From: Arthrobacter liuii
Lineage (GTDB): Bacteria; Actinomycetota; Actinomycetes; Actinomycetales; Micrococcaceae
Reading direction: 5' to 3'
Assembly (NCBI RefSeq): GCF_014639275.1
Contig: NZ_BMFW01000023.1
Location: 1-64,000 of the forward strand
Length of the DNA stretch: 64,000 nucleotides
The notes under the pieces were generated by a model. That model ran no database searches, was not told where the DNA came from, and saw only the letters and a program-made list of their open reading frames with translations. The translations under genes were made by a program, and so were the position numbers. Position 1 is the stretch's first letter; each line of letters opens with the position of its first letter. Below, one piece after another: positions 27,533-35,039 of the stretch.

Positions 27533-28558
27533 CTATCGGCCCAATCCCAGGGCCGGGGCCACGAACTGCACAATGTGGCCCAGGAGCTTGGCGTTGAAGT
27601 CCACGCCCAGCTGGTTGGGAACGGTCAGCAGCAGGGTGTCGGCCGCCTGGACCGCCGTATCGGCCGCTAGTTGTTCCGCCAGCTGGTCCGGTGGGCCCAC
27701 GTAGCTCTTGCCGAACCTGGCCGTCAGCCCGTCAATGACACCTACCTGGTCCCGGCCGTCGCGCAGCGCGCTGCCAGCGAAGTAGTAGTTGTCCTCTTCG
27801 TCGACGATGGGAAGGACGCTGCGGCTGACCGAAACACGCGGGGTGTGTGCATGTCCTGCTGCTGCCCAGGCGTCCCGGAACAGCTGGATCTGTTCGGCCT
27901 GGAGTTCGTGGAAGGGGACGCCCGTGTCCTCGGTGAGCAGCGTGGAGCTCATCAGGTTCATGCCCAGTTCCGCGGCCCACACCGCGGTCTTCCTGCTCCC
28001 GGCGCCCCACCAGATCCGTTCCGCCAGACCCGGGGACTGGGGCTGGACAGGCAGGAGGCCGGCGGCACCCCCGGCGTACCGTGGATCTGCCTGGGCCATG
28101 CCGGCGCCGGTGATGGCCTTACGGAACGCAGCGGTGTGGCGCCGGGCCATGTCCGCATCGGTCTCCCCCGGCTGCGGCCGGTACCCGAATGCTGACGCTC
28201 CCTCCCGGGCGGGTTCGGGTGACCCCCGGCTGATGCCCAGCTGCAGCCTGCCGCCGCTGATCAGGTCTGCCGCCGCAGCCTCTTCTGCCATATACAGCGG
28301 ATTCTCGTAGCGCATATCGATGACACCGGTGCCGATTTCGATGCGGCTGGTGCTGGCGGCGATGGCTGAGAGGAGCGGAAAGGGCGATGCCTGCTGGCGG
28401 GCGAAGTGGTGGACCCGGAAGAACGCACCGCCCACTCCAAGCTCTTCCGCGGCAACCGCCAGTTCGATGCCCTGGAGGAGGGCGTCCGCCGCTGTCCTGG
28501 TGCGGGAACCCTGCCCGGGGCCCCAGTGGCCGAATGAAAGGAATCCGATATGCTCCAT
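27533..28558 (-). CDS. LLM-class flavin-dependent oxidoreductase
   Basis: A 341-residue luciferase-like monooxygenase of the bacterial luciferase alpha/beta type. It begins [20 protein letters not shown], with [40 protein letters not shown], and [20 protein letters not shown] as family blocks. It uses reduced flavin and O2 on an unidentified substrate. The start was chosen by family alignment; GGGGAGGGT directly precedes it. It is divergent from a UPF0060 membrane protein, with only about 54 bases between starts. Confidence 0.88.
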   Translation of the reverse strand: MEHIGFLSFGHWGPGQGSRTRTAADALLQGIELAVAAEELGVGGAFFRVHHFARQQASPFPLLSAIAASTSRIEIGTGVIDMRYENPLYMAEEAAAADLISGGRLQLGISRGSPEPAREGASAFGYRPQPGETDADMARRHTAAFRKAITGAGMAQADPRYAGGAAGLLPVQPQSPGLAERIWWGAGSRKTAVWAAELGMNLMSSTLLTEDTGVPFHELQAEQIQLFRDAWAAAGHAHTPRVSVSRSVLPIVDEEDNYYFAGSALRDGRDQVGVIDGLTARFGKSYVGPPDQLAEQLAADTAVQAADTLLLTVPNQLGVDFNAKLLGHIVQFVAPALGLGR

Positions 28559-28612
28559 ACCCTCCCCAACTGTCCGGCCAGCAGCCGCATTCCCGGCTGG
28601 GATGATGGCTGC

Positions 28613-28972
28613 GTGGGTATTCCGGGCGACACTGTCAACATTTTCAAGACCATTGTGCTGTTCGTGCTGGCCGCTGCAGCTGAAATCGGCGGCGCCTGGC
28701 TTGTGTGGCAGGCAGTCCGCGAAGGCAGGGACTGGTGGTGGGCCGGTCTGGGCGTCATCGCACTGGGCGCCTACGGCTTTGTGGCCACCCTCCAGCCGGA
28801 CGCCCATTTTGGTCGAATCCTGGCGGCCTACGGCGGCGTGTTTGTGGCCGGCTCCCTGGCATGGGGAATGCTCTTTGACGGCTTCCGTCCGGACCGGTGG
28901 GACATCGCCGGATCCCTGGTCTGCCTGTTGGGCGTCGCCGTGATCATGTTTGCACCGCGGAGTGGCGGATAA
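28613..28972 (+). CDS. YnfA/UPF0060 small membrane protein
   Basis: A 119-residue protein with four hydrophobic helices: [60 protein letters not shown] and [18 protein letters not shown]. The E-IGG and DR-D signatures are typical of UPF0060, distantly related to SMR/DMT transporters. It starts at a GTG by length and alignment (usual size about 110). Its function is unproven. Confidence 0.88.
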   Translation: MGIPGDTVNIFKTIVLFVLAAAAEIGGAWLVWQAVREGRDWWWAGLGVIALGAYGFVATLQPDAHFGRILAAYGGVFVAGSLAWGMLFDGFRPDRWDIAGSLVCLLGVAVIMFAPRSGG

Positions 28973-28997
28973 CTTCGAAACGGAGCAAAAACAGCAG

Positions 28998-29022
28998 GCC
29001 GTGGCTAGAATCTAGCCACGGC
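28998..29022. terminator. Hairpin between YnfA-like gene and lhgO
   Basis: GCCGTGGCTAG and CTAGCCACGGC pair perfectly around an AAT loop, 25 bases after the membrane-protein stop and 13 bases before the lhgO GTG. It may terminate the first gene, or its stem may regulate access to the GAAAGGCGG site just downstream. A TAGAAT -10-like sequence lies in its centre. Confidence 0.6.
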
Positions 29023-29035
29023 GAAAGGCGGACCT

Positions 29036-30238
29036 GTGGATCGGACGGACTACTGCGTTGTCGGCGGCGGGATCGTGGGCCTTGCAACCGCCTATCAGCT
29101 GCTGCGGAAGCAGCCAGGCGCCTCGCTGGTCCTGCTCGAAGCCGCGGAGACACTGGCTTCACACCAGACCGGGCACAACAGCGGAGTGATCCATTCCGGC
29201 ATCTACTACGCCCCGGACAGCCTGAAAGCGCGGTTCAGCAAGGCCGGGTCGCAGCAGACGAAGGAATTCTGCCGGGAGCACGGAGTCAGTTACGCCGAGC
29301 CGGACAAGCTGCTGGTGGCCACCTCGGCCGTGGAGCTTGGGCGGCTGGACCGCCTGGAGGAGCGCGCGGCCGTGCACGGACTCGGCTGCGAGCGCATTGA
29401 CCGAACGGAACTGAAGGGGCGCGAGCCCAATGTTTCAGGCCTGGGCGCACTGTTCATTCCCAGCACGGGCATCGTGGACTACCGCGAGGTGGCGCTCAAG
29501 CTTGCGGAACTCATTTCCAATGCCGGCGGACGAGTCGTAACGGGAGCCGGAGTGCGCTCGATCATGGAGCATTCCGACCGCGTGGACGTTGGCACGGACC
29601 ATGACCTCTATTCCTGCCGCCGCCTGGTGGCCTGCGCGGGCCTGCAGTCGGACCGGCTGGCGGAGCTGGCTGGAATGGACATCGACGTCCAGATCATTCC
29701 CTTCCGCGGCGAGTACTTTGAGCTGCCGGAAAGCAAGCGGGACTACGTGACCCATTTGATCTACCCCGTGCCGGATCCTGAGCTGCCTTTCCTTGGCGTG
29801 CACCTCACTCCCACCATCAACGGCAGCATCACCGTGGGACCCAATGCCGTGCTGGGCTTGGCCCGGGAGGGTTATCCCAAGTTTTCGGTGGACCTTAAGG
29901 ACGTGGGCCGCTACTTGCGCTTTCCCGGACTGTGGAACGTCGCCAGGTCCAATGCCGCCACCGCGGTGCGGGAAGTCCGGAACTCGCTGTTCAAGGGAAG
30001 CTACCTGCAGGAATGCCGCAAATACGCACCCGGACTGACCAAGGCGGACCTGCTGCCTTTTGAGGCGGGCATCAGGGCCCAGGCCGTGCGCCGGGACGGG
30101 ACGCTTCTTCATGATTTCCTGCTGGCGGAGACGGAACGGATGATCCACGTGTTGAATGCGCCGTCCCCCGCCGCGACCGCCGCACTGCCCATCGGCGAAC
30201 ACCTGGCCGGCAAGGCGGCACTGCGCCATGCTTCCTGA
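29036..30238 (+). CDS. lhgO: L-2-hydroxyglutarate oxidase
   Basis: A 400-residue FAD-dependent oxidase of the DAO superfamily. Dinucleotide-binding CVVGGGIVGLATAYQLLRK (residues 7-25) is followed by HNSGVIHSGIYY and later FRGEYFELPESKR, PFLGVHLTPTINGSITVGPN and KADLLPFEAGIRAQAVR. These together are diagnostic of LhgO, which oxidises L-2-hydroxyglutarate to 2-oxoglutarate and repairs a toxic side-product, passing electrons to the membrane quinone pool in E. coli. It begins at a GTG after GAAAGGCGG. Confidence 0.94.
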   Translation: MDRTDYCVVGGGIVGLATAYQLLRKQPGASLVLLEAAETLASHQTGHNSGVIHSGIYYAPDSLKARFSKAGSQQTKEFCREHGVSYAEPDKLLVATSAVELGRLDRLEERAAVHGLGCERIDRTELKGREPNVSGLGALFIPSTGIVDYREVALKLAELISNAGGRVVTGAGVRSIMEHSDRVDVGTDHDLYSCRRLVACAGLQSDRLAELAGMDIDVQIIPFRGEYFELPESKRDYVTHLIYPVPDPELPFLGVHLTPTINGSITVGPNAVLGLAREGYPKFSVDLKDVGRYLRFPGLWNVARSNAATAVREVRNSLFKGSYLQECRKYAPGLTKADLLPFEAGIRAQAVRRDGTLLHDFLLAETERMIHVLNAPSPAATAALPIGEHLAGKAALRHAS

Positions 30239-30275
30239 CGAGCAGGCACAGACCCGCCACGGCTAAACTGGCCCC

Positions 30276-30680
30276 GTGATCAACAGTGAGCAGCCGCACG
30301 GGCCAGCGGCACCGCCGTCGCGCGGGAAACTGGCCGAACGGCTGCTGCCTGGCGGCGAGGAACCGGACCCGCGCTTCACCCTTGCGAACGAGCGCACCTT
30401 CCTGGCCTGGATCCGTACGTCGCTCGCGCTGCTGGCGGGCGGCATTGCCATCGAGGCGTTCACTTCCGGCCTTTTCATCGAACCGGTCCGGAAAGGCCTG
30501 GCTGTCCTTTTGCTGCTGCTGGGCATGATGCTCAGTGGCGGTGCTGCCGTGCGGTGGCTTCGGGTGGAGCGCAGCATGCGCACCAAGGCTCCGCTGCCCC
30601 TGCCGTTTTTTGTCCCCCTGTTGGCCGGGGCAGGGGCGCTGGCTGCCGCCGTCGTGCTGGTCTTTATTCTCTGGCGCTGA
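30276..30680 (+). CDS. DUF202 (YidH-like) membrane protein
   Basis: A 134-residue protein. The soluble N-terminus ends in the family motif PRFTLANERTFLAWIRTSLA, followed by three hydrophobic helices (LLAGGIAIEAF, GLAVLLLLLGMMLSGGAAV, LLAGAGALAAAVVLVFIL). TAAACT at 30264-30269 lies 6 bases before the GTG, suggesting a leaderless transcript. It is paired with a second DUF202 gene 4 bases downstream, a common arrangement of YidH/YidG-like proteins whose role is unknown. Confidence 0.88.
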   Translation: MINSEQPHGPAAPPSRGKLAERLLPGGEEPDPRFTLANERTFLAWIRTSLALLAGGIAIEAFTSGLFIEPVRKGLAVLLLLLGMMLSGGAAVRWLRVERSMRTKAPLPLPFFVPLLAGAGALAAAVVLVFILWR

Positions 30681-30684
30681 TCCC

Positions 30685-31017
30685 GTGGCATCGCGCGCAC
30701 CCAGCCCGCACGGCGATCCCGGTCTCCAGCCTGAGCGCACGGCACTCGCATGGGGCCGGACCATGTTGGCACTGGTGACGGCCAGCGCCTTCTTCCTGCG
30801 CTGGCTTCCCACATACGGGCCGCCCATCCTGATGCTGCCGGTGATTTCCGGTGGGGCCGCCCTCGCCATCTACCTCACCCAGCGCCGCCGTTACAGGGCC
30901 AGATCCCACGGACTGGCAGGCGAAAGCATCGAAGCCGACCTGCCCGCCGTCCTGTGGACTGCCTTTGCGGGCGTCGCTCTGGGGTGCCTGGGAATTGTCG
31001 TGGTCCTGGTCAGCTAG
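30685..31017 (+). CDS. DUF202 (YidG-like) membrane protein
   Basis: A 110-residue protein beginning at a GTG 4 bases after the previous stop. The DUF202 signature is LQPERTALAWGRTMLALVTA. Three membrane helices follow (ASAFFLRWLP region, ILMLPVISGGAALAIYLTQ, AVLWTAFAGVALGCLGIVVV). It is probably a hetero-partner of the upstream DUF202 protein. Its stop overlaps by a few bases the stop of the convergent DUF3592 gene. Confidence 0.85.
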   Translation: MASRAPSPHGDPGLQPERTALAWGRTMLALVTASAFFLRWLPTYGPPILMLPVISGGAALAIYLTQRRRYRARSHGLAGESIEADLPAVLWTAFAGVALGCLGIVVVLVS

Positions 31018-31412
31018 AACATCGGCAGGACGAAGCCGGCCAATAACGCCACGGCGCCGATCGCGGTCAGGCAGCGGCCCAGGACCGAGGCCGTCCTGCC
31101 CGCCTCCTCCGGCCTGGTGGCCTGCCACTGGGTCGGGCGCTTGGGGTGGTAATAGACGGGCAGGGTGTCGCCCACGGCCATGTCCCTGATGTCGTAGGGG
31201 GACATGGGCGCGTTGTGCACCTGGTGCTTCCGGTCGAACCAGCGGAACCCCACCCCGGTGGAATCCGAATAGACCACGGCCTCGGCCACATCCCACGGGT
31301 GCACGAAGCGGCGGAGGAATCCGGTGTAAAAGAGCAGTCCCAGCCCGGCGGGCAGGCACAACCAGGTGAGCACTTCCAGGATGGGACCTGCCATGTCGAG
31401 CGCAGTGGGCAT
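31014..31412 (-). CDS. DUF3592-domain membrane protein
   Basis: A 132-residue protein with an N-terminal hydrophobic helix (ILEVLTWLCLPAGLGLLFYT) and a C-terminal one (LTAIGAVALLAGFVLPMF). Between them is a beta-rich extracytoplasmic domain with GFRWFDRKHQVHNAPMSPYD and VGDTLPVYYHPKRPTQWQ, the V-Y-Y-x-P pattern of DUF3592. Its function is unknown. A start at the second Met (MAGPILE) is possible. Confidence 0.75.
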   Translation of the reverse strand: MPTALDMAGPILEVLTWLCLPAGLGLLFYTGFLRRFVHPWDVAEAVVYSDSTGVGFRWFDRKHQVHNAPMSPYDIRDMAVGDTLPVYYHPKRPTQWQATRPEEAGRTASVLGRCLTAIGAVALLAGFVLPMF

Positions 31413-31496
31413 GAAGTGATGGTACAGCCCGGGGACTGGTGGCTTCAGCGCCTACTACGTACGCTGAAGGGGACCGGACCGGAGTAAGGGGAAGCC

Positions 31497-31733
31497 ATGA
31501 ATGATCAGGACATCTTGACGCACATCCAGGCCCTGGTGGAGGAGGAGCACTCGCTGCGCGAGGGTTCGGGGGACGGGCAGGCGCCGGACCAGGCGCGGCT
31601 CAAGTACGTCGAAGAAAGCCTGGACCAGTGCTGGGACCTGCTGCGCCAACGGAGGGCCAAGAAGGAGTCCGGCGAAAACCCGAACGACGCCGAGGCCCGC
31701 CCCATCAGCGAGGTTGAGGGATACAGGCAGTAA
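31497..31733 (+). CDS. DUF2630 family small protein
   Basis: A 78-residue, mostly helical, acidic protein. MNDQDILTHIQALVEEEHSL and LKYVEESLDQCWDLLRQRRA are the DUF2630 hallmarks, and the C-terminal VEGYRQ is also typical. The function is unknown. A GTAAGGGGAAGCC site precedes the ATG. Its TAA stop overlaps the ATG of the nitrilase-family gene by one base, so the two are coupled. Confidence 0.88.
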   Translation: MNDQDILTHIQALVEEEHSLREGSGDGQAPDQARLKYVEESLDQCWDLLRQRRAKKESGENPNDAEARPISEVEGYRQ

Positions 31734-32527
31734 TGCGTATCGCAGTAGCCCAGGTCATCAGCAGTGCCGACACCGCCGCCAACCTGGAACTGATTTGGGA
31801 CTTCGCGTCCCAGGCCAGTAATGCAGATGCGCGACTGGTGGTCTTTCCCGAGGCGACGATGCGCGCCTTCGGCCATTCGTTAAAGGACATTGCCGAGCCG
31901 GTTGACGGCCCATGGGCAAGCGAGGTCCGCAGGATTGCCAAGGACCTGGACATCACGATCGTGGCCGGCATGTTCACCCCGGGGAAGGATGGCCGTGTCC
32001 GCAATACACTGCTGGTCACCGGCCCCGCGGTGGAGGCTTCTTACGACAAGGTCCACCTTTTTGACGCCTTCGGCTTCACCGAGTCCAGGACGGTGGACGC
32101 GGGGGAAGCGCCGGTGACCTTCGAGCTGGATGGAACGGTGTTCGGGCTTGCCACCTGTTACGACGTCCGCTTTCCGGGCCTGTTCACGGCCAATGCCAAC
32201 GCAGGTGCCCAGGTGAATATCGTGTGCGCTTCCTGGGGGGCAGGCGAAGGCAAGGCCGAGCAGTGGGACCTCCTGGTGCGCGCCCGGGCGCTGGACAGCA
32301 CCACGTTTGTTGTTGCCTGCGGCCAGGGCGACCCCGAAACCGTTGGGGCAGGTCCGCCAGGAACAGCCCCCACGGGGATCGGCCACAGCGCCGTCGTCAC
32401 ACCCCTGGGCAAGGCGGTGGTGGCCCTTGGCGGAAAGCCTGAACTCGCCGTCGTCGATATCGACCCCTCAGCCGTCGATGACGTACGGGCAAAACTGCCG
32501 GTGCTGGCCAACGCCCGCAGGTTCTGA
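31733..32527 (+). CDS. Carbon-nitrogen hydrolase (nitrilase superfamily)
   Basis: A 264-residue amidase-type enzyme with the complete Glu-Lys-Cys triad: Glu40 (VVFPEATMR), Lys106 (YDKVHLFDAFG) and Cys142 (ATCYDVRFPGLF). The layout resembles Nit1/Nit2-like omega-amidases and deaminated-glutathione amidases, so metabolite repair of an amide is a reasonable guess. It is translationally coupled to DUF2630. Confidence 0.9.
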   Translation: MRIAVAQVISSADTAANLELIWDFASQASNADARLVVFPEATMRAFGHSLKDIAEPVDGPWASEVRRIAKDLDITIVAGMFTPGKDGRVRNTLLVTGPAVEASYDKVHLFDAFGFTESRTVDAGEAPVTFELDGTVFGLATCYDVRFPGLFTANANAGAQVNIVCASWGAGEGKAEQWDLLVRARALDSTTFVVACGQGDPETVGAGPPGTAPTGIGHSAVVTPLGKAVVALGGKPELAVVDIDPSAVDDVRAKLPVLANARRF

Positions 32528-32851
32528 CCGCGTGAGGCGCCGTTCATAACGCCGAAACAGACGGCAAAGAGCGTACGACGGCGGTTCTCACCTTCGAACG
32601 GGCAGCGCGGCCTGCAGTGGCGGGGAAATGGAGGGGCGGGCGCGGTGCGGTGCGTGGCGGGCGTGGAGGTTCCGTTTACATTCCCGAAACATAGCTGACA
32701 CGCGAACTTCACGCGGGAGCGATTTGTGTAACGTGACCGCAACTTTATGAGCCGTTTGTTGAAACACGCAACGCCAAAAATGGATCCCGGGGGAAATGCC
32801 ACGGGGCCACACGGGTCCTGCAAAAATGTCACGTTGCGAAGGGACCCACCG
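32528..32851 (+). promoter_or_regulatory. amt upstream region with GlnR-like boxes
   Basis: This 324-base gap has no convincing gene. TTTAC-N6-GAAAC at 32675-32690 is followed after 6 bases by GACAC (32697-32701). A second unit, GTAAC-N6-GCAAC, lies at 32728-32743. Both follow the actinobacterial GlnR pattern GTNAC-N6-GAAAC. They lie 110-180 bases before the ammonium transporter start, as expected for nitrogen-limitation control. Confidence 0.6.
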
Positions 32852-34171
32852 GTGGAAATCACTGCCCAACAAGTCTGGCTGATGATTTCAGCAGCAATGG
32901 TTCTGCTGATGACCCCCGGGCTCGGCCTCTTCTACGGCGGCATGACCCGCGCCAAGTCCGCGCTCAACATGATCATGATGAGCTTCATCTCGGCAGGGAT
33001 CGTCGGCGTGGTCTGGGTCCTCTATGGCTACTCCCTAACCACCGGCGAAGGAGTGTTGGGCCTGTTCGGCAATCCCTTCACCAGCTTTGGCCTGCAGAAC
33101 CTCATGGGGTCCCCGGACCTCCTCAAGGCCGGGTACAGCGCCACCTTCGCCATTATCACCGTGGCCCTGATCAGCGGCGCCATCGCCGACCGCGCCAAGT
33201 TCAGCGCCTGGGCCCTGTTCGTGCCTGTCTGGATCACATTGATTTACTGCCCCCTCGCCTACATGATCTGGGGAGGCGGGCTGATGAGCGCCGGCGGCGC
33301 CGTGACGGCAATCTTCGGCCAGGTCATCGACTTCGCCGGCGGCGCCGTGGTGGAAATCAGTTCAGGAACCGCCGCCCTGGTCCTGGCCATCATCGTCGGC
33401 CAGCGCCACGGCTTCGCCAAGGACCCCAACCACCGCCCCCACAACCTCCCGTTTATCATGCTGGGTGCCGCCATTCTCTGGTTCGGCTGGTTTGGCTTCA
33501 ACGCCGGCGCAGCCACCAGCGCGGAACAGGCAGGCCTCATCTGGATCAACACACTGGTGGCCCCCGCCGCAGCCATGCTGAGCTGGCTGGTCACCGAAAA
33601 GATCCGCCACGGCCACCCCACATCCCTTGGTGCGGCCTCCGGCGTCGTAGCCGGGCTGGTGGCCATCACCCCTTCCTGCGCCAACATCAGCCCTCTCGCG
33701 GCAATCGCGCTGGGCCTGGTGGCCGGAGCGGCCTGCTGCGTCTTCGTGGACCTCAAGTACCGCTTTGGCCTTGACGACTCCCTGGACGTGGTGGGCGTCC
33801 ACCTGGGGGCGGGCCTCATTGGCACGCTGTCCCTGGGGCTCATCGCCCTCCCCGTGGACGGCCAGGGCGGCGGCCTCTTCTACGGCGGCGGTGTCCAGCA
33901 GCTCATTGCCCAGGCGGCCGCCGTAGTCATCACCCTGCTGCTGTCCGGGATTGGGACCGCTGTCATCGGCCTGGTCATCAACAAGACCGTCGGCTTCCGT
34001 GTCAGCCGGGAGGCTGAAACCGCCGGTGTTGACCTGTCCGAGCACGCCGAGACCGCCTACGCCCTCGGTGAGATGGGCTCCGGCTTCAGCACCCTGGGCC
34101 AGATGCTGGCGCACCACGCAGCGGCTACGGCCCCGGCCGAACGCCGCGCCAAGGAAGACTCCTTCGCGTAG
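32852..34171 (+). CDS. amt: Ammonium transporter
   Basis: A 439-residue Amt/Rh protein with eleven predicted membrane helices. The N-terminus ITAQQVWLMISAAMVLLMTP is followed by LGLFYGGMTRAKSALNMIMM, then YMIWGGGLMS and DFAGGAVVEISSGTAALVLA, and VVGVHLGAGLIGTLSLGL with a pore His. It imports ammonium across the membrane. The GTG start was chosen because GAAGGGAC lies 8-10 bases upstream and the family N-terminus begins there. No glnK/glnD follows, so this is probably an accessory copy. The cytosolic C-tail (about 40 residues) is retained. Confidence 0.95.
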   Translation: MEITAQQVWLMISAAMVLLMTPGLGLFYGGMTRAKSALNMIMMSFISAGIVGVVWVLYGYSLTTGEGVLGLFGNPFTSFGLQNLMGSPDLLKAGYSATFAIITVALISGAIADRAKFSAWALFVPVWITLIYCPLAYMIWGGGLMSAGGAVTAIFGQVIDFAGGAVVEISSGTAALVLAIIVGQRHGFAKDPNHRPHNLPFIMLGAAILWFGWFGFNAGAATSAEQAGLIWINTLVAPAAAMLSWLVTEKIRHGHPTSLGAASGVVAGLVAITPSCANISPLAAIALGLVAGAACCVFVDLKYRFGLDDSLDVVGVHLGAGLIGTLSLGLIALPVDGQGGGLFYGGGVQQLIAQAAAVVITLLLSGIGTAVIGLVINKTVGFRVSREAETAGVDLSEHAETAYALGEMGSGFSTLGQMLAHHAAATAPAERRAKEDSFA

Positions 34172-34213
34172 CTTCCCTGGGCCGGGTTCCGCTCACAGGG
34201 CCGGCCGGGACAA

Positions 34214-34234
34214 TGGGCGCCTGGCGGGCGCCCA
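34214..34234. terminator. Hairpin between amt and padR
   Basis: TGGGCGCC (34214-34221) pairs with GGCGCCCA (34227-34234) across a 5-base loop between the convergent amt and padR-like genes. Confidence 0.55.
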
Positions 34235-34861
34235 CTAGTCAGCGAGGATCTTGTAAAGCGCACGGCGGGTTTCGTCCATCTTCTCGACGGCAGCACCGCG
34301 CTGTTCCTCCGTCACACCGGTACGGAACTGATGGATGGCACCCAGAAGCTTGCCGATGCTTTGGTGGAAGTCCCTGTCCGCACTGTCCGGTTCAGCATTC
34401 CAGGCGTTCTCCATTTCCTCACCGTGTTCCGCCACATAGGCCTTGCCTGCGTCCGTAAGGGCAAACTCAGTCCCGCGGCCTTCGCTGAGGGCCCCAATCA
34501 GGCCCTCGTCCACCAACTGCTGGAGCGTGGGGTAGATGGATCCGGGGCTGGGCCTCCACATCCCGCCGGTTTTTGCGGCGATGGTCTTGATCAGTCCGTA
34601 ACCATTGGATGGCGCTTCTGCCAGGAGCGAGAGGATGGCCGCCCGGACGTCACCCCGGCTGGCCCGACGGCCGCCCCGCCCGAAACCCGGACCAAAGCCT
34701 GGCCCGAAGCCGGGTCCAAAACCGGGGCCAAAGCCTGGCCCGAAGCCCGGGCCGAACCCAGGTCCCCTGTGCCCGTGCGGTCCCCGACGCCCCCTCCCCC
34801 GCTCGAAGCGGCCCTTGCCGAACTCCGGACCAGGATTTTTGTCATCAAATATGCCTTTCAT
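34235..34861 (-). CDS. PadR-family regulator with PGFG-repeat N-terminus
   Basis: A 208-residue regulator. The C-terminal two-thirds is a PadR winged helix (GDVRAAILSLLAEAPSNGYG, MWRPSPGSIYPTLQQLVDEG, TEFALTDAGKAYVAEHG) plus a helical dimerisation tail. The first 65 residues are a low-complexity Gly/Arg/Phe/Pro segment with seven consecutive PGFG units (DNA 34676-34765), a prion- or linker-like extension on a transcription factor. The region before its start has an inverted repeat that may be an autoregulatory site. Confidence 0.9.
   Translation of the reverse strand: MKGIFDDKNPGPEFGKGRFERGRGRRGPHGHRGPGFGPGFGPGFGPGFGPGFGPGFGPGFGRGGRRASRGDVRAAILSLLAEAPSNGYGLIKTIAAKTGGMWRPSPGSIYPTLQQLVDEGLIGALSEGRGTEFALTDAGKAYVAEHGEEMENAWNAEPDSADRDFHQSIGKLLGAIHQFRTGVTEEQRGAAVEKMDETRRALYKILAD
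34676..34765. repeat. 12-base tandem repeat encoding PGFG x7
   Basis: About seven imperfect 12-base units (GGNCCNAANCCN on the plus strand) code in the minus-strand PadR gene for seven PGFG tetrapeptides. Third-position variation between units suggests that the peptide repeat, not the DNA, is maintained. Copy number may differ between strains. Confidence 0.8.
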
Positions 34862-34904
34862 GGTGGCATCGTCCTTTCATCTTTTCAGTAATCGCTGCTT
34901 ATTC

Positions 34905-34928
34905 AGCGATATCTAACGATATGTCGCT
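34905..34928. promoter_or_regulatory. Inverted repeat upstream of padR-like gene
   Basis: AGCGATAT (34905-34912) and ATGTCGCT (34921-34928) are complementary at 7 of 8 positions, separated by 8 bases, in an AT-rich stretch about 45-65 bases before the PadR-like start. Related half-sites (ATCGCT) flank it. It is a probable autorepression operator. Confidence 0.5.
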
Positions 34929-35039
34929 AACTATCGCTGGTCAATGGTTTGGCGTGACCAAATCCTGACCTTTCCGCCTCTGGTTCGCCCCTCGGCGGGA
35001 GCGTATCCTGATCCCACCTTCGAGCGCGAGGGCTGAGGA

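Noticed and set aside
34676..34765. Possible CRISPR-like or satellite array
   Set aside because: 12-base coding units without spacers, in frame within the PadR-like gene.
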